DNA of 64,000 nucleotides from Pseudomonadota bacterium. Its GTDB lineage: Bacteria; Desulfobacterota; Desulfobacteria; Desulfobacterales; JAHIVH01. The stretch's first letter is position 1; each line of letters starts with the position of its first letter. The notes beneath the pieces were generated by a model, which had not been told where the DNA came from, ran no database searches, and was given only the letters and a program-made list of their open reading frames with translations. Both the position numbers and the translations under genes were made by a program. The stretch spans positions 372,001 through 436,000 of the forward strand of contig JAHIVH010000061.1 in assembly GCA_018816735.1 (NCBI GenBank), given 5' to 3'. Below, in pieces: positions 1 through 10,434 of the stretch.

Positions 1-551
<551 letters not shown>

Positions 552-596
552 TTAACCGTTTGTTGTATTTGAAAGTGTGTTGATGGTTTGGTTTAT

Positions 597-635
597 GGGT
601 CTTCATAAGGTATCAAACTTACCTCATAAAGACCC
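597..635 (-). other. Stem-loop between amtB and nifH
   Basis: An imperfect inverted repeat (GGGTCTTCATAAGGTA against TACCTCATAAAGACCC, two weak positions) folds into a 16-base stem with a 7-base loop. No T-run follows it in the direction of transcription, so it does not look like a standard intrinsic terminator. A processing or mRNA-stabilising hairpin ahead of nifH is more likely; this is inference. Confidence 0.55.
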
Positions 636-663
636 GGAATCCCAAAACGCTCTTTTTCTATAT

Positions 664-2070
664 TCAGGCTTCCGCCATTTTACTGACTTTTTTATAGGAA
701 ACGGCTGTTTCCAGTCCACCTTTTCCACCTGTTGATTCAATGCCTCTGTGTGTGGAGGATACCGCAAAATCAGGATATGCCGTTCCGCCATGTTCTACAA
801 AATCAAGTCCTTCAAGTTCTTCTTCAGCAGAAACCCTCAATCCGATTGTGGCATTGATGATCTTGAATAAAATAAAGGCTGTACCGAATGCCCATATAAA
901 GCATGTGCCGATTCCCAGAAGCTGCACGCCGATCATTTTAACTGATGTTCCGCCCATATTGAAAATACCTGCGGCAAGTGTTCCCCATGCGCCACAGACA
1001 CCATGTACGGATACGGCACCGACCGGGTCATCTATCTTGATCGCATCAAAGAAAACAACGGAGAAGACAACGATCACACCGGCAATTGCACCAATAATGA
1101 TTGAACTTGTAGGTGACACATTGGCACAACCTGCGGTGATACCAACCAGACCGGCGAGTGCACCATTTAAACTCATGCCCACATCCGGTTTACCGAATTT
1201 CAACCATGAAATGATCATGGCCATGACACATCCGGCGGCAGCTGCAAGATTGGTATTGACAAAAATCATGGCAATGCTTTTATCTGCTGTTGTTGTTGAA
1301 CCCGGGTTGAACCCGAACCATCCCAGCCAAAGGATAAAAACGCCCAAAGCAGCCAGGGGGATGTTATGGCCCAAAATCGGTGTCACTTTTCCGTCTTTTG
1401 TGTATTTTCCAATCCGGGGTCCCAACACAATGGCGCCAGCCAATGCACACCATCCGCCTATGGAGTGGACAACTGTTGATCCGGCAAAATCGATAAACCC
1501 GAATCCCTCGAGCCAGCCGCTGCCATGGAAAAGACTTCCCCATGCCCAGCTGCCGAATATAGGATACACAACTGCAGAGATCACCATGCTGTAGAGAATA
1601 TATCCGATGAACTTTGTTCTTTCGGCCATGGCACCGGATACGATTGTGGCAGCAGTTGCTGCAAAAACAACCTGGAACATCCAGAATGCCAGAACCCAAG
1701 GATCACCATCCGGTGTGAAGTCACTTAAGAAAAAACCGGACGTCCCAAACCAACCTGTTGAGGTTATGCCAAACATGAGTCCAAATCCGATGGCCCAGAA
1801 AGCAATGGAGCCAATGGCGAAATCCATCAGGTTTTTCATCATGATATTGATGGCGTTCTTTGCCCGCGTGAAACCTGTTTCCACCATTGCGAAACCGGCC
1901 TGCATGAAGAAGACAAGTGCGGCAGCAACGAGCGTCCACATATAATTGGCATGGGTCTGAACCAGGTCGATGGCTTCCTTGTTAGATAGAACTGTTGGTG
2001 CATCGTCTGCACCCCATGCGCATGTAATCCAAATTATTCCCAAAATGATTGCAGATATTATTTTTTTCAT
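664..2070 (-). CDS. amtB: Ammonium transporter AmtB
   Basis: Inner-membrane ammonium channel, trimeric in the family, blocked by unuridylylated GlnK. The protein begins with a cleavable signal peptide (MKKIISAIILGIIWITCAWG, then ADDAP) followed by about eleven membrane segments. Family landmarks include FFMQAGFAMVETG, FAFWAIGFG-like pore helices, and the conserved histidines in VVHSIGG and SVHGVCGAWGT. About 468 residues is normal for Amt proteins. A GTG at 2079 gives three more residues, but AGAGGTGAG is spaced correctly for the ATG at 2070, so that start is preferred. glnK lies upstream on the same strand, the classic glnK-amtB pair, with a structured spacer between them. Confidence 0.96.
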   Translation of the reverse strand: MKKIISAIILGIIWITCAWGADDAPTVLSNKEAIDLVQTHANYMWTLVAAALVFFMQAGFAMVETGFTRAKNAINIMMKNLMDFAIGSIAFWAIGFGLMFGITSTGWFGTSGFFLSDFTPDGDPWVLAFWMFQVVFAATAATIVSGAMAERTKFIGYILYSMVISAVVYPIFGSWAWGSLFHGSGWLEGFGFIDFAGSTVVHSIGGWCALAGAIVLGPRIGKYTKDGKVTPILGHNIPLAALGVFILWLGWFGFNPGSTTTADKSIAMIFVNTNLAAAAGCVMAMIISWLKFGKPDVGMSLNGALAGLVGITAGCANVSPTSSIIIGAIAGVIVVFSVVFFDAIKIDDPVGAVSVHGVCGAWGTLAAGIFNMGGTSVKMIGVQLLGIGTCFIWAFGTAFILFKIINATIGLRVSAEEELEGLDFVEHGGTAYPDFAVSSTHRGIESTGGKGGLETAVSYKKVSKMAEA

Positions 2071-2140
2071 TTTACTCACCTCTATCCTCCCGTTTGTTTT
2101 TAATTATTTTTCATTTTTTTGATTTTACATTTTTCTTAAA

Positions 2141-2290
2141 GGGCCTGCCGGCTTTCAAATTTCCGGAAATTTTTTATATTCCGGTATCACATGGAACTTC
2201 TTTTTCCTGACATGGGAACACTTGAGAGGGTAGTTCCATTCGTCAGTTACATCGATCACACACCTTTTATTCTTTCAGGCCGGCAAGCCC
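2141..2290 (-). promoter_or_regulatory. Structured intercistronic leader between glnK and amtB
   Basis: An outer helix pairs 2141-2152 with 2279-2290 (11 of 12 bases). An inner perfect 8-bp helix pairs 2191-2198 with 2232-2239. The nesting gives a closed, about 150-nt fold that ends roughly 70 bases before the amtB start. It resembles no riboswitch class I recognise. It could be an attenuator, a processing site that sets the GlnK:AmtB ratio, or a protein-binding element. Confidence 0.5.
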
Positions 2291-2320
2291 GGTGTTACAA
2301 AATTGTCGTCGCCCTATGAC

Positions 2321-3068
<748 letters not shown>

Positions 3069-4094
3069 ATGAAAACAGGACGCCTGCTGAAATCAATGAT
3101 GCTGTTTTTCGCTTCATTTAAAAAAAATGCCTCAAAATCTTTGATACCCTATTTTTTATTGACAGCATGTATCATTTCAAGTTGCGGGGATTATGCCGAA
3201 TATCACAACTACGACGAGTTGGGCTTCGAACTGGCGGACCTTGCAAATTTATTCCCCTCTGTCAGCAGACTGTCCACCATAGGCCACACCCACGAAAATA
3301 GAGCCATTTGGGCCCTTAAAATAAGCGATAATGTGGAAACAGACGAAGATGAACCTGTGGTATATATTGATGGTGGCATACACGGTAACGAATGGATTGC
3401 GGTTGAAGTCGCTTTGTTTACGGCCAAACACCTATTGGAAAACTATGAATCCGATAACCGGATCCGGAATATCGTCAATGGCGCAGAGATCTGGATTGTT
3501 CCCATGCTCAATCCCGACGGGCACAGCGCCCTTGAGATTCAATCCAATCCTGAATTGGCAAGTCTTCAGGAAATTGGCCGTAAAAATGGCCTTGATAACA
3601 GCGAGATCAATCCCGGTGTGGATTTAAACAGAAATTATGACAGCAACTGGGGAAATGAAGATGATGGCACGTCCCATACACCATCTTCGGCCTATTATTG
3701 TGGAGAATTCCCGTTTTCAGAACCGGAAGCCTTGGCGGTCAAAGATTTTCTTGATATCCATCCCCCTTCTGCTTCCATTTCCTATCACTGTTACGGGCAG
3801 TATATTGCGTATGCCGGTGGTACTGATTCGAATTCAATCTATCTGGCTGAGAATATGGCATCCCTGATTACAGGTGTGAATGGCGTAAATTATGATTTCA
3901 AGCACACGTATAAGAGTGGAGGCGAAAAAGAGTGGATATATGACACATTTTCTATCCCTGCTTTTGTTGTAGAATTACGCCCCACTGCCATTCCACCCGG
4001 ATACATGCTGCCTGCTGAAGAAATACAGGCAACTGTCAATGAGAACCTGTCAGGGTCATTATTCCTTATGGAATGGGCGATCGACAACTATTAG
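3069..4094 (+). CDS. Secreted M14 zinc carboxypeptidase, possible lipoprotein
   Basis: Predicted exported metallocarboxypeptidase of family M14 that removes C-terminal residues from peptides or peptidoglycan stems. A basic N-terminus and hydrophobic stretch end in LLTAC / SSCGDY, so it may be a lipoprotein. Zinc ligands are visible as H105 and E108 in GGIHGNEW and H240 in SYHCYGQ. The substrate-binding segment DLNRNYDSNW is present, and the catalytic Glu is E302 in VVELRPT. The order and spacing of these motifs fit an intact enzyme of 341 residues. The start follows GCGGAGGAATAC. It stands alone and is followed by a strong hairpin terminator. Substrate is unknown. Confidence 0.9.
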   Translation: MKTGRLLKSMMLFFASFKKNASKSLIPYFLLTACIISSCGDYAEYHNYDELGFELADLANLFPSVSRLSTIGHTHENRAIWALKISDNVETDEDEPVVYIDGGIHGNEWIAVEVALFTAKHLLENYESDNRIRNIVNGAEIWIVPMLNPDGHSALEIQSNPELASLQEIGRKNGLDNSEINPGVDLNRNYDSNWGNEDDGTSHTPSSAYYCGEFPFSEPEALAVKDFLDIHPPSASISYHCYGQYIAYAGGTDSNSIYLAENMASLITGVNGVNYDFKHTYKSGGEKEWIYDTFSIPAFVVELRPTAIPPGYMLPAEEIQATVNENLSGSLFLMEWAIDNY

Positions 4095-4130
4095 TTCCTG
4101 AATACAACCCACACCCTCATTTTAAAGATA

Positions 4131-4163
4131 ATAAAGGCGTGGCCTGAAGAGCCAGGCCTTTAT
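4131..4163 (+). terminator. Intrinsic terminator of the carboxypeptidase gene
   Basis: A 13-bp stem (ATAAAGGCGTGGC against GCCAGGCCTTTAT, one mismatch) with a 7-base loop, followed by TATTTAT. It lies 37 bases after the stop codon. Confidence 0.75.
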
Positions 4164-4467
4164 TATTTATGATGTCGTTAGATAGAAATGTCATAAAATA
4201 TTTAAAATTTAAACATTATGTACATAATTATTATAAAAAATCAGAGTGGCCAATGTGCATTTATTGACCATTACATACCATAACTTATTTACAGTAAAGG
4301 ATTTATAGTAAATTTTACTCACATGGATTTCTGTCATATTTTTCGATAACCAAAATAGTGTTGACTAATAATATGATGATATGCATACATACTGATTATT
4401 TTCAGCCACACATACTGTCAGCTATCATTAAAACAAGAACAATCAACCGCTTTTCAAGGAACATTCA
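4164..4467. other. AT-rich intergenic region
   Basis: About 300 bases with no gene. It holds only AT-rich DNA and, at its end, an AAGGAAC ribosome-binding site for the next gene. A promoter is expected here but no convincing -35/-10 pair was picked. Confidence 0.4.
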
Positions 4468-7125
4468 ATGAATCATTATATCCGTCTGATTTTGACCTGG
4501 CCAAAATCATCTTTGCTTGCGATTATTCTTCTGACCGCTTTTTTCTTTATGGGTATGCCCCATCTCAGATTTGATAACACCATCGATGCATTCATGCCGA
4601 AAAAGGACAGAGAATACCTGTATTACAATAAAGTTAAAAAAATGTACGGAAACAATGATCTGATCTATATCCTTTCAGTCACCCATGACCATTTGTGGAC
4701 ATCTGAAACTTTTGACCTGTTAAATAATTTCATCGTCGACCTTGAAGAATATATTAAATTTGATGAAGAGAAAGAGAACCACAGGCTGACCCGATTAAAT
4801 ACGCTGCTCAAAAAGGAAAAAGTCTCATCAAATGAAATATTGAACGTATTTTCTGATGATCCTGTGTTTCAAAGACTTCTCAATCGGAAATGCCGGGCAA
4901 TACATCAAAACAATCACATTCTCACAAATAAAAATATTGAAAAACTCTATTCCGAAATCCTGAAAACCAGCACCTTAAAGCGGAATCAAACCATTGACAG
5001 GATCATTTCCCTCTTTACCATTTCCGACATTACCGGTGAAAATAATGAACTTGCGACCTTTGATATCATTGATAGAAATCAGAACGGCACGAGAATACTG
5101 CCCAAAACGGACAGAGACTTTGAAATAATAAAGGAAAGATTGAGAAGAAATCCGTCTTTTAAAGACGGGTTATATGCGCTCAATGACAAGACAGGCGAGA
5201 TCACAGATTTTGGAATTTTTATAAAGTTTTCAGAACAGGATGATAATGACCCGATCACACGGGAATTATACGAGATTATCAATTCATACAATTCCCTGAA
5301 AATTGCCTCCTTTGGGCAGCCCTATGTCAATATGATATATAACGATTACATGCGAAAAGATCTATCCACCTTTCTGCCCATTGTACTGATTGTTGTTGTC
5401 TCTGTTTTTTTCTACAATTTCAGATCCATGAGAGGCGTTTTCATTCCTTGTCTCGTCCTGTGTGCGGCAGACATCTGGGTGCTGGGACTAATGGGATACC
5501 TTGGCCACCGAATGACAAGCGTTGGTGTTTCTCTGCCGACATTGATGATTGCTATCGGCAGTTCATACTCCATACATATTCTTAATCAATACTATTTTGA
5601 TTTTGATTTAATCTCCAAAAATGAAAAAAAAGAAGGGTTATACATGTCCATGACCCATATTTCAACAACCGTGCTTTTGGCAGGACTCACAACGATCATT
5701 GCATTCATGACCCTTACATCAAGCAATCTGACAGCGATCAAGGAGTGGGCCTTTTTTTCAGCATTTGGCGTATTTTCTGCCATGATTATCTCACTTACGG
5801 TTATTCCTGCAGGGCTCATGCTTTTACCCCACAAAAAGCCGTCTTTAAAATCCAGCCTGCCAGGCAAACCGTCAAAAACATTTTCCGATCTTCTCATTCA
5901 AATATTTACAACCGTTTCAAAATTACATAGCAAAAAAGTGATCCTTGTTTCAGGTATCATAGTAATCATAGCCTTTTTCGGGTTGTTAAAATTAAATGTT
6001 GAAACCCAGTTTTTACTCAACTTCAAGGAAAATGATCCGGTTAGAATCAACTACAATATTATCAGCGAAAAAGTCGGCGGTGAAATCGGTGTCAATGTTA
6101 TCTTTGATACTGGTAAAGCCTATGGTGCGCTTGAGCCGGAATTTCTTTTATTTATTGAGACGTTTCGCAGTTGGCTTACCGCACCTGAGAATGAATATCT
6201 TCATATTGGACGTACAGATGCATTTGGCGATTTTTTAAAAATAATGCATAAGGCTATGAATAATAATGATGAGGCATTTTACAAAATCCCGGATGACCGG
6301 ATGGAAATCAAAGATTACCTGGAACTTTATTCAGGGGATGATACCAATAACGATGGCAGAGCAGATGATTTTGAGCCGTTTATCGACGAAAATTTTCAGG
6401 CGTGTTCGGTTGCCGCCCGTTTTTCCAAAAAAGACGGCGAGGTGATGGGTACAAACACGATGAAAAAAACAGTGGCCTCGATTAAGGCGTATCTAATAAA
6501 CAACCTGCCGGTTGACAAATGCACCTATGCCATCACCGGTAACAATATCATGATAATTAAATTCTGTGATTTTATTGTGGATGGGCAGATAAAAAGTCTG
6601 ATATCCTCATTGGGCGTTATCGCCATCATCGTTTTTCTTCTTTTTAACAATCTGAATGCGGGTTTATTGGCCCTCATTCCCATGAGCACGGCCGTTATCA
6701 TCAGTTTTGGCATCATGGGATGGTTTGGGATTGATCTCGATATCACCACTTCCATTATCGCAGCGATAACCATCGGTATCGGTGTTGATGACACCATCCA
6801 TTTTCTGAATACCTACAGATATTATTTGTCACAGGGATTAACGGTCAATCAGACCATTGAAAAAACATTGAGTGTTTCCGGAAAAGCCATTATATTTACG
6901 TCATTTGCGCTTATTTTAGGATTTGGTGTCCTTGTCACATCCAGTTTCAAGCCACTTATCCTTTTCGGGTTACTGATGTCAATAACCATGATCACGACAA
7001 CGCTGGGGGCACTTTTGATTCTGCCTTCGGTTATCAAGGTCACCCAGGTTCGCCTTGAAAATACCTTTGAAAATAAAGGGTTAAAAAAATATATCAACTT
7101 TAGCAGAATTTTTGGGCTTGAATAG
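4468..7125 (+). CDS. RND/MMPL-superfamily exporter with an EF-hand-like loop
   Basis: Large inner-membrane protein (885 residues) of the COG1033-type RND exporters, with two repeats of one membrane segment, a large periplasmic loop and a five-helix bundle. Membrane bundles lie at about residues 295-460 and 690-870, and the signature GIGVDDTIHFLNTY is in the second. Proteins of this type move lipids or hydrophobic compounds. The second periplasmic loop (about residues 622-636) holds DTNNDGRADDFE, a textbook 12-position calcium-binding EF-hand loop. An AAGGAAC site sets the start. The next gene, a PP-loop amidotransferase-like protein, follows on the same strand after 96 bases. The substrate cannot be read from the sequence. 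A second, shorter RND protein lies at 25609. Confidence 0.88.
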   Translation: MNHYIRLILTWPKSSLLAIILLTAFFFMGMPHLRFDNTIDAFMPKKDREYLYYNKVKKMYGNNDLIYILSVTHDHLWTSETFDLLNNFIVDLEEYIKFDEEKENHRLTRLNTLLKKEKVSSNEILNVFSDDPVFQRLLNRKCRAIHQNNHILTNKNIEKLYSEILKTSTLKRNQTIDRIISLFTISDITGENNELATFDIIDRNQNGTRILPKTDRDFEIIKERLRRNPSFKDGLYALNDKTGEITDFGIFIKFSEQDDNDPITRELYEIINSYNSLKIASFGQPYVNMIYNDYMRKDLSTFLPIVLIVVVSVFFYNFRSMRGVFIPCLVLCAADIWVLGLMGYLGHRMTSVGVSLPTLMIAIGSSYSIHILNQYYFDFDLISKNEKKEGLYMSMTHISTTVLLAGLTTIIAFMTLTSSNLTAIKEWAFFSAFGVFSAMIISLTVIPAGLMLLPHKKPSLKSSLPGKPSKTFSDLLIQIFTTVSKLHSKKVILVSGIIVIIAFFGLLKLNVETQFLLNFKENDPVRINYNIISEKVGGEIGVNVIFDTGKAYGALEPEFLLFIETFRSWLTAPENEYLHIGRTDAFGDFLKIMHKAMNNNDEAFYKIPDDRMEIKDYLELYSGDDTNNDGRADDFEPFIDENFQACSVAARFSKKDGEVMGTNTMKKTVASIKAYLINNLPVDKCTYAITGNNIMIIKFCDFIVDGQIKSLISSLGVIAIIVFLLFNNLNAGLLALIPMSTAVIISFGIMGWFGIDLDITTSIIAAITIGIGVDDTIHFLNTYRYYLSQGLTVNQTIEKTLSVSGKAIIFTSFALILGFGVLVTSSFKPLILFGLLMSITMITTTLGALLILPSVIKVTQVRLENTFENKGLKKYINFSRIFGLE

Positions 7126-7221
7126 CCTGACACATTCAAACCCATTAATATTTCTATTGAAATCGAATTTTCCTTGTGGTATCTGATCCCATCTGATCCT
7201 TTTATCAAACAGGAGGAACTC

Positions 7222-8382
7222 ATGAAAAGATGTACCCGGTGTATTCTTCCATCCACATATCGAAATATAAAATTCAATGCAGATGGTAGCTGTAACTATT
7301 GCGAAACATTTGATAAAATAAAAGACCGGCTCACAAACTATGAAGAACTTGGAAAGCTCTTCAATCAACGGATTGATCTGTTAAAGGGCAAATACGAATA
7401 TGACGTACTTGCCGGACTCTCCGGTGGCAAAGACAGTTCATATATTGTATATGTCCTTAAGGAAGTCTATGGCTTAAATGTCCTTTCATTTACGTTTGAC
7501 AATCATTTTCTGACAGACTATGGCAGAAGAAATATCGACAGTCTGGTAAAGAAGCTTGACGTCGATCATTTTTATCATCAGATAGACTGGCCCCTGCAAA
7601 AGGAATTTTACCGGAAAGCGACCATGGGATTGGGATTGCCCTGCGTTGCCTGTTCCCAAATGGGATTTGCCCTGATGTATAAAATCGCCTACGACAGAAA
7701 AATTCCCCTTGTCATTCATGGAAGGTCAACGCACCAGATGTTCAAAGAACTCCTTCCAGGATCGAGAGATACATTCCTGCCGCTGATAAAAAGCAATCTT
7801 ACGCCCTACACTGTTGAAGACATCAAAAAAACCCAACTGACCGCTCTTGAAAAAATGGATTACTACCTTAAAAAAATACTTGATGAAAATGCATATAATA
7901 AATTTATGACACTTTACCTGCCGGATATGGAAGAATTCAAAAAAGCCGAAATTGTGCCGGAACTTTTAGGCTTCTTCCTGTTTCATCCCTATGATGAAGA
8001 CATGCTAAAGGATACACTTGAAAAAAATATCGGGTGGCAAAGGCCTGATAACGACAAAAGTCTATCGCATAATGACTGTGCCATTCATGATGCTGCTGCT
8101 TATATATATTCTGAATCGCTGAGCTATCCCCTTATCGCCCAGGAACTAAGCACAGCCATACGGCTGGGGGAGATCACAAGAGAAAATGCGTTAAAACGCC
8201 TTCATGCGGAGACATGCCTCAAATCATGGCCTGAAGCGTCCATGAACATTTTCATGAAAGAACTCGATCTCACAGGCAGCGAGCTTAAAAAAGCACTGAA
8301 AGTAAACAAGATCAAGCACAAGCTGCTGAGGCAGTATTTAAGAGTGAACGCCTTCTTTAAAAAACCTGAATTTGAATTCTGA
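7222..8382 (+). CDS. PP-loop N-acetyl-sugar amidotransferase-like protein (WbpG/PseA type)
   Basis: The N-terminus CTRCILPSTYRNIKF, a nearby CNYC, and the PP-loop SGGKDSS (about residue 66) are typical of the WbpG/PseA/LegG family. That family adenylates a sugar and swaps oxygen for nitrogen, usually with ammonia from HisH-like and HisF-like partners. The start is at 7222, after AGGAGGAACTC; an upstream ATG at 7174 is rejected. 386 residues is normal for the family. No HisH/HisF-like glutaminase pair is nearby, and the usual O-antigen genes are also absent, so the partner may lie elsewhere or the protein may use another nitrogen or sulfur source. It lies between an RND exporter and a solute-binding protein. 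Confidence 0.8.
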   Translation: MKRCTRCILPSTYRNIKFNADGSCNYCETFDKIKDRLTNYEELGKLFNQRIDLLKGKYEYDVLAGLSGGKDSSYIVYVLKEVYGLNVLSFTFDNHFLTDYGRRNIDSLVKKLDVDHFYHQIDWPLQKEFYRKATMGLGLPCVACSQMGFALMYKIAYDRKIPLVIHGRSTHQMFKELLPGSRDTFLPLIKSNLTPYTVEDIKKTQLTALEKMDYYLKKILDENAYNKFMTLYLPDMEEFKKAEIVPELLGFFLFHPYDEDMLKDTLEKNIGWQRPDNDKSLSHNDCAIHDAAAYIYSESLSYPLIAQELSTAIRLGEITRENALKRLHAETCLKSWPEASMNIFMKELDLTGSELKKALKVNKIKHKLLRQYLRVNAFFKKPEFEF

Positions 8383-8482
8383 TGATTATCAGCCTGGATA
8401 GCAAAAAACCCAAAATGCCATCATTATTATGATGGTGGCCGGAATATCTTAAAATCAAACAAAAAATAAACGGAGAATGCAA

Positions 8483-9259
8483 ATGAACCATTTTAAAAAT
8501 CGACATTTTTTTTACATGGCTGTCCTTTGTTTTACCATGTTTTTTGGCTTTGGCCTCACTGGCGCGGAGGATCTGAAAGTCAGCATGGCCTATTTACCCG
8601 ATATATTGGAAACTCCCGATAAAGGCGTATTTGTGGATATTGTAAAATCCATTGATGATGTATATGAAGGCCATATCGAAAGAAAAGTTTTCCCCTTTGC
8701 CAGATCAATGGATAATGTCATCACCGGAAAAGCAGATTTTCACCTGCCCATGATCAGGAATAAAATAGTGCCGGTAGAATCCCTGCCATATGCCTATACT
8801 ACAGAAAAAATGGGGGATGTCTATTTTATCATTTATTCTAATACGGACAATCCAATACCCCTGGATAAAATCAAATCGGCTAAAAATGAAAAACCCTTTC
8901 CTCTGAGAATTGAATCCATGGGAGGGTTTCTTGACTATTTTGACTTTCCGATCACTGAATCATTCAGTGTCGAAAGCAGCCTGAAAAAAGTGGATATCAA
9001 ACGTATTGATGCATTTATTTTTGCTCAGGAAGAATGCGATTTTACGGTAAAACAATTAAAATTGAAAAACGTTCACAGAGAACTCTATGACAGGTTTGAT
9101 GATGTATTCGTTATACCAAAGGGGGATAGAGGAAAAGAAATTGATGCCATTCTGTCCGCGTGTATTGAAAAATTAAAATCCACAGGAGAAATGCAAAAAC
9201 TCCATTTAAAAGTCCATTTGCCATACCAGGAGTGGCAGCCCAATGAGATGGGCTGGTAA
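8483..9259 (+). CDS. Periplasmic solute-binding protein, family 3-like
   Basis: 258-residue secreted protein with a clear signal peptide (hydrophobic core then TGAEDLKVS). The body has the two-lobed family 3 pattern: FARSMDNVITGKADF and a late KLKSTGEMQKLHLK segment like the end of amino-acid-binding and PAS-linked sensor domains. It probably binds a small organic ligand. No ABC permease or ATPase lies beside it, so it may be an orphan or a sensor module. The ATG at 8483 is chosen because GGAG lies seven bases before it; the ATG at 8477 is too close to that site. Confidence 0.75.
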   Translation: MNHFKNRHFFYMAVLCFTMFFGFGLTGAEDLKVSMAYLPDILETPDKGVFVDIVKSIDDVYEGHIERKVFPFARSMDNVITGKADFHLPMIRNKIVPVESLPYAYTTEKMGDVYFIIYSNTDNPIPLDKIKSAKNEKPFPLRIESMGGFLDYFDFPITESFSVESSLKKVDIKRIDAFIFAQEECDFTVKQLKLKNVHRELYDRFDDVFVIPKGDRGKEIDAILSACIEKLKSTGEMQKLHLKVHLPYQEWQPNEMGW

Positions 9260-9288
9260 AGAGGCGATTGTTATTGCAGATGCCGCTA

Positions 9289-9540
9289 TTATTCCAATTC
9301 GTTTTCAAACTCCGGATAGATCTTCACGAAACATTCAGGGCAGATCCCGTGGCTGAAATCTGCCGCTGAATGATCCCGGACATAAATTTCAACCTGTTGC
9401 CAATACCCCTGATCATCCCGAATCTTTTTGCAATTGCTGCATATTGGGATTAAGCCGCTCAGGGTCATTATCTCTTTCAATGCTTTCTCAAGACGTTGCT
9501 TTTCCTCTATCAATTCAGCATAATTGAAGCAAACTACCAT
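9289..9540 (-). pseudogene. Orphan C-terminal tail of a signalling protein
   Basis: 83 residues: a short coiled helix (EEKQRLEKALKEIMTLSG) then IPICSNCKKIRDDQGYW and SAADFSHGICPECF. This cysteine-containing block normally ends PAS, GGDEF and response-regulator proteins in deltaproteobacteria. Here no sensor or receiver domain precedes it. The ORF starts directly after the intrinsic terminator of the neighbouring gene, with no room for a promoter. It is best read as a remnant of a lost signalling gene. A very small functional protein cannot be excluded. Confidence 0.55.
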
Positions 9541-9544
9541 TAAA

Positions 9545-9580
9545 AAAAGGGCAGAACCAAATCAATGATCCTGCCCTTTT
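9545..9580 (-). terminator. Intrinsic terminator of the PEP-CTERM gene
   Basis: A perfect 10-bp stem (AAAAGGGCAG / CTGCCCTTTT) with a 16-base loop. In the minus direction it runs into a T-tract, the standard rho-independent form. Confidence 0.85.
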
Positions 9581-9604
9581 AATGATGTCATTTTTATGAA
9601 CTTA

Positions 9605-10168
9605 TTATTTCTTTTTCCTGACTATCCCGGAGATTCCAATAATGCCAAGACCAAAGAGGAGCATGGTTGCGGGTTCTGGAACAGGAGAACTTGATGATTC
9701 ATTAATCACCATGTTATCAATACTCGGCCAAAATCCGTTATAATGGGGTGAACTACCAGGAGAATAGAATTTTATCATTGAAATATCATTTTTCTCAACA
9801 CTCACTGTCAACCAATTGTTCCATGAGGAATAATTGCTCAAATCAACAGTTTGAAACCAAACAGAGTTGCTATTCATATCAAAGGCTTCAATATCTATCT
9901 GTCCAAGATACCCGCCCCCATAATTTTCCCAGGGCATGCCATTCATCTGGAAACTATTAACGTATGCGCCGTTCAGATCCATTATTGAATCATCATCATA
10001 ATATTGTTCACAGTAAATATGGCCGCCACCCTGACCATTCCAGGTCATGGAGCCGCCTAATGACACCCCCAGGTTGTTGCTGTCGTCAAAATCAAGTGTG
10101 GTGGCGCCTGCCAGCCCAACCCAAATGACCAATAAAAAACTTGCACATAACAAACCGATTTTTTTCAT
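9605..10168 (-). CDS. PEP-CTERM sorting-domain protein
   Basis: 187-residue exported protein. The N-terminal signal peptide starts MKKIGLLCASFLLV and ends near GLAGA. The mature part is rich in Ser, Asn, Gly and Trp, as usual for this class. The C-terminus SSPVPEPATMLLFGLG followed by a hydrophobic stretch and RKKK is a complete PEP-CTERM signal, the tag cut by an exosortase/archaeosortase-type protease. The start at 10168 follows AAAGGAGAG; an earlier ATG is unsupported. No exosortase gene is in the window. Proteins with this tag are usually surface or exopolysaccharide-linked, so a link to the polysaccharide genes after 54 kb is possible but unproven. Confidence 0.88.
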   Translation of the reverse strand: MKKIGLLCASFLLVIWVGLAGATTLDFDDSNNLGVSLGGSMTWNGQGGGHIYCEQYYDDDSIMDLNGAYVNSFQMNGMPWENYGGGYLGQIDIEAFDMNSNSVWFQTVDLSNYSSWNNWLTVSVEKNDISMIKFYSPGSSPHYNGFWPSIDNMVINESSSSPVPEPATMLLFGLGIIGISGIVRKKK

Positions 10169-10434
10169 AAACTCTCCTTTTAAAAAATTCATAACTACAC
10201 ATTCAAACAACCGACAAAGCCATAAAATTACAGGTCTATTATAGCAATAACCGTACCATGACATCAATCCACCTTTAAATCATGGATTGAGCAAGCTTAT
10301 AAAAAAATGAAATCCCTAACCGTTCAATCGCTGAGAAATTATTATCTTACAAATAATTACATTTTATTCCATATAATCGGTAATAATTTTATCATTCCTT
10401 CAAATCCGATAACTTTATCCTTAAAAAAAGAAAA

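Noticed and set aside
597-635. Intrinsic terminator before nifH
   Set aside because: The hairpin is long, but no T-run follows in the transcribed direction.
740-1594. 284-codon plus-strand reading frame inside amtB
   Set aside because: It is antisense to a clear AmtB gene, has a low-complexity Pro/Ala/Ile-rich translation and no ribosome-binding site.
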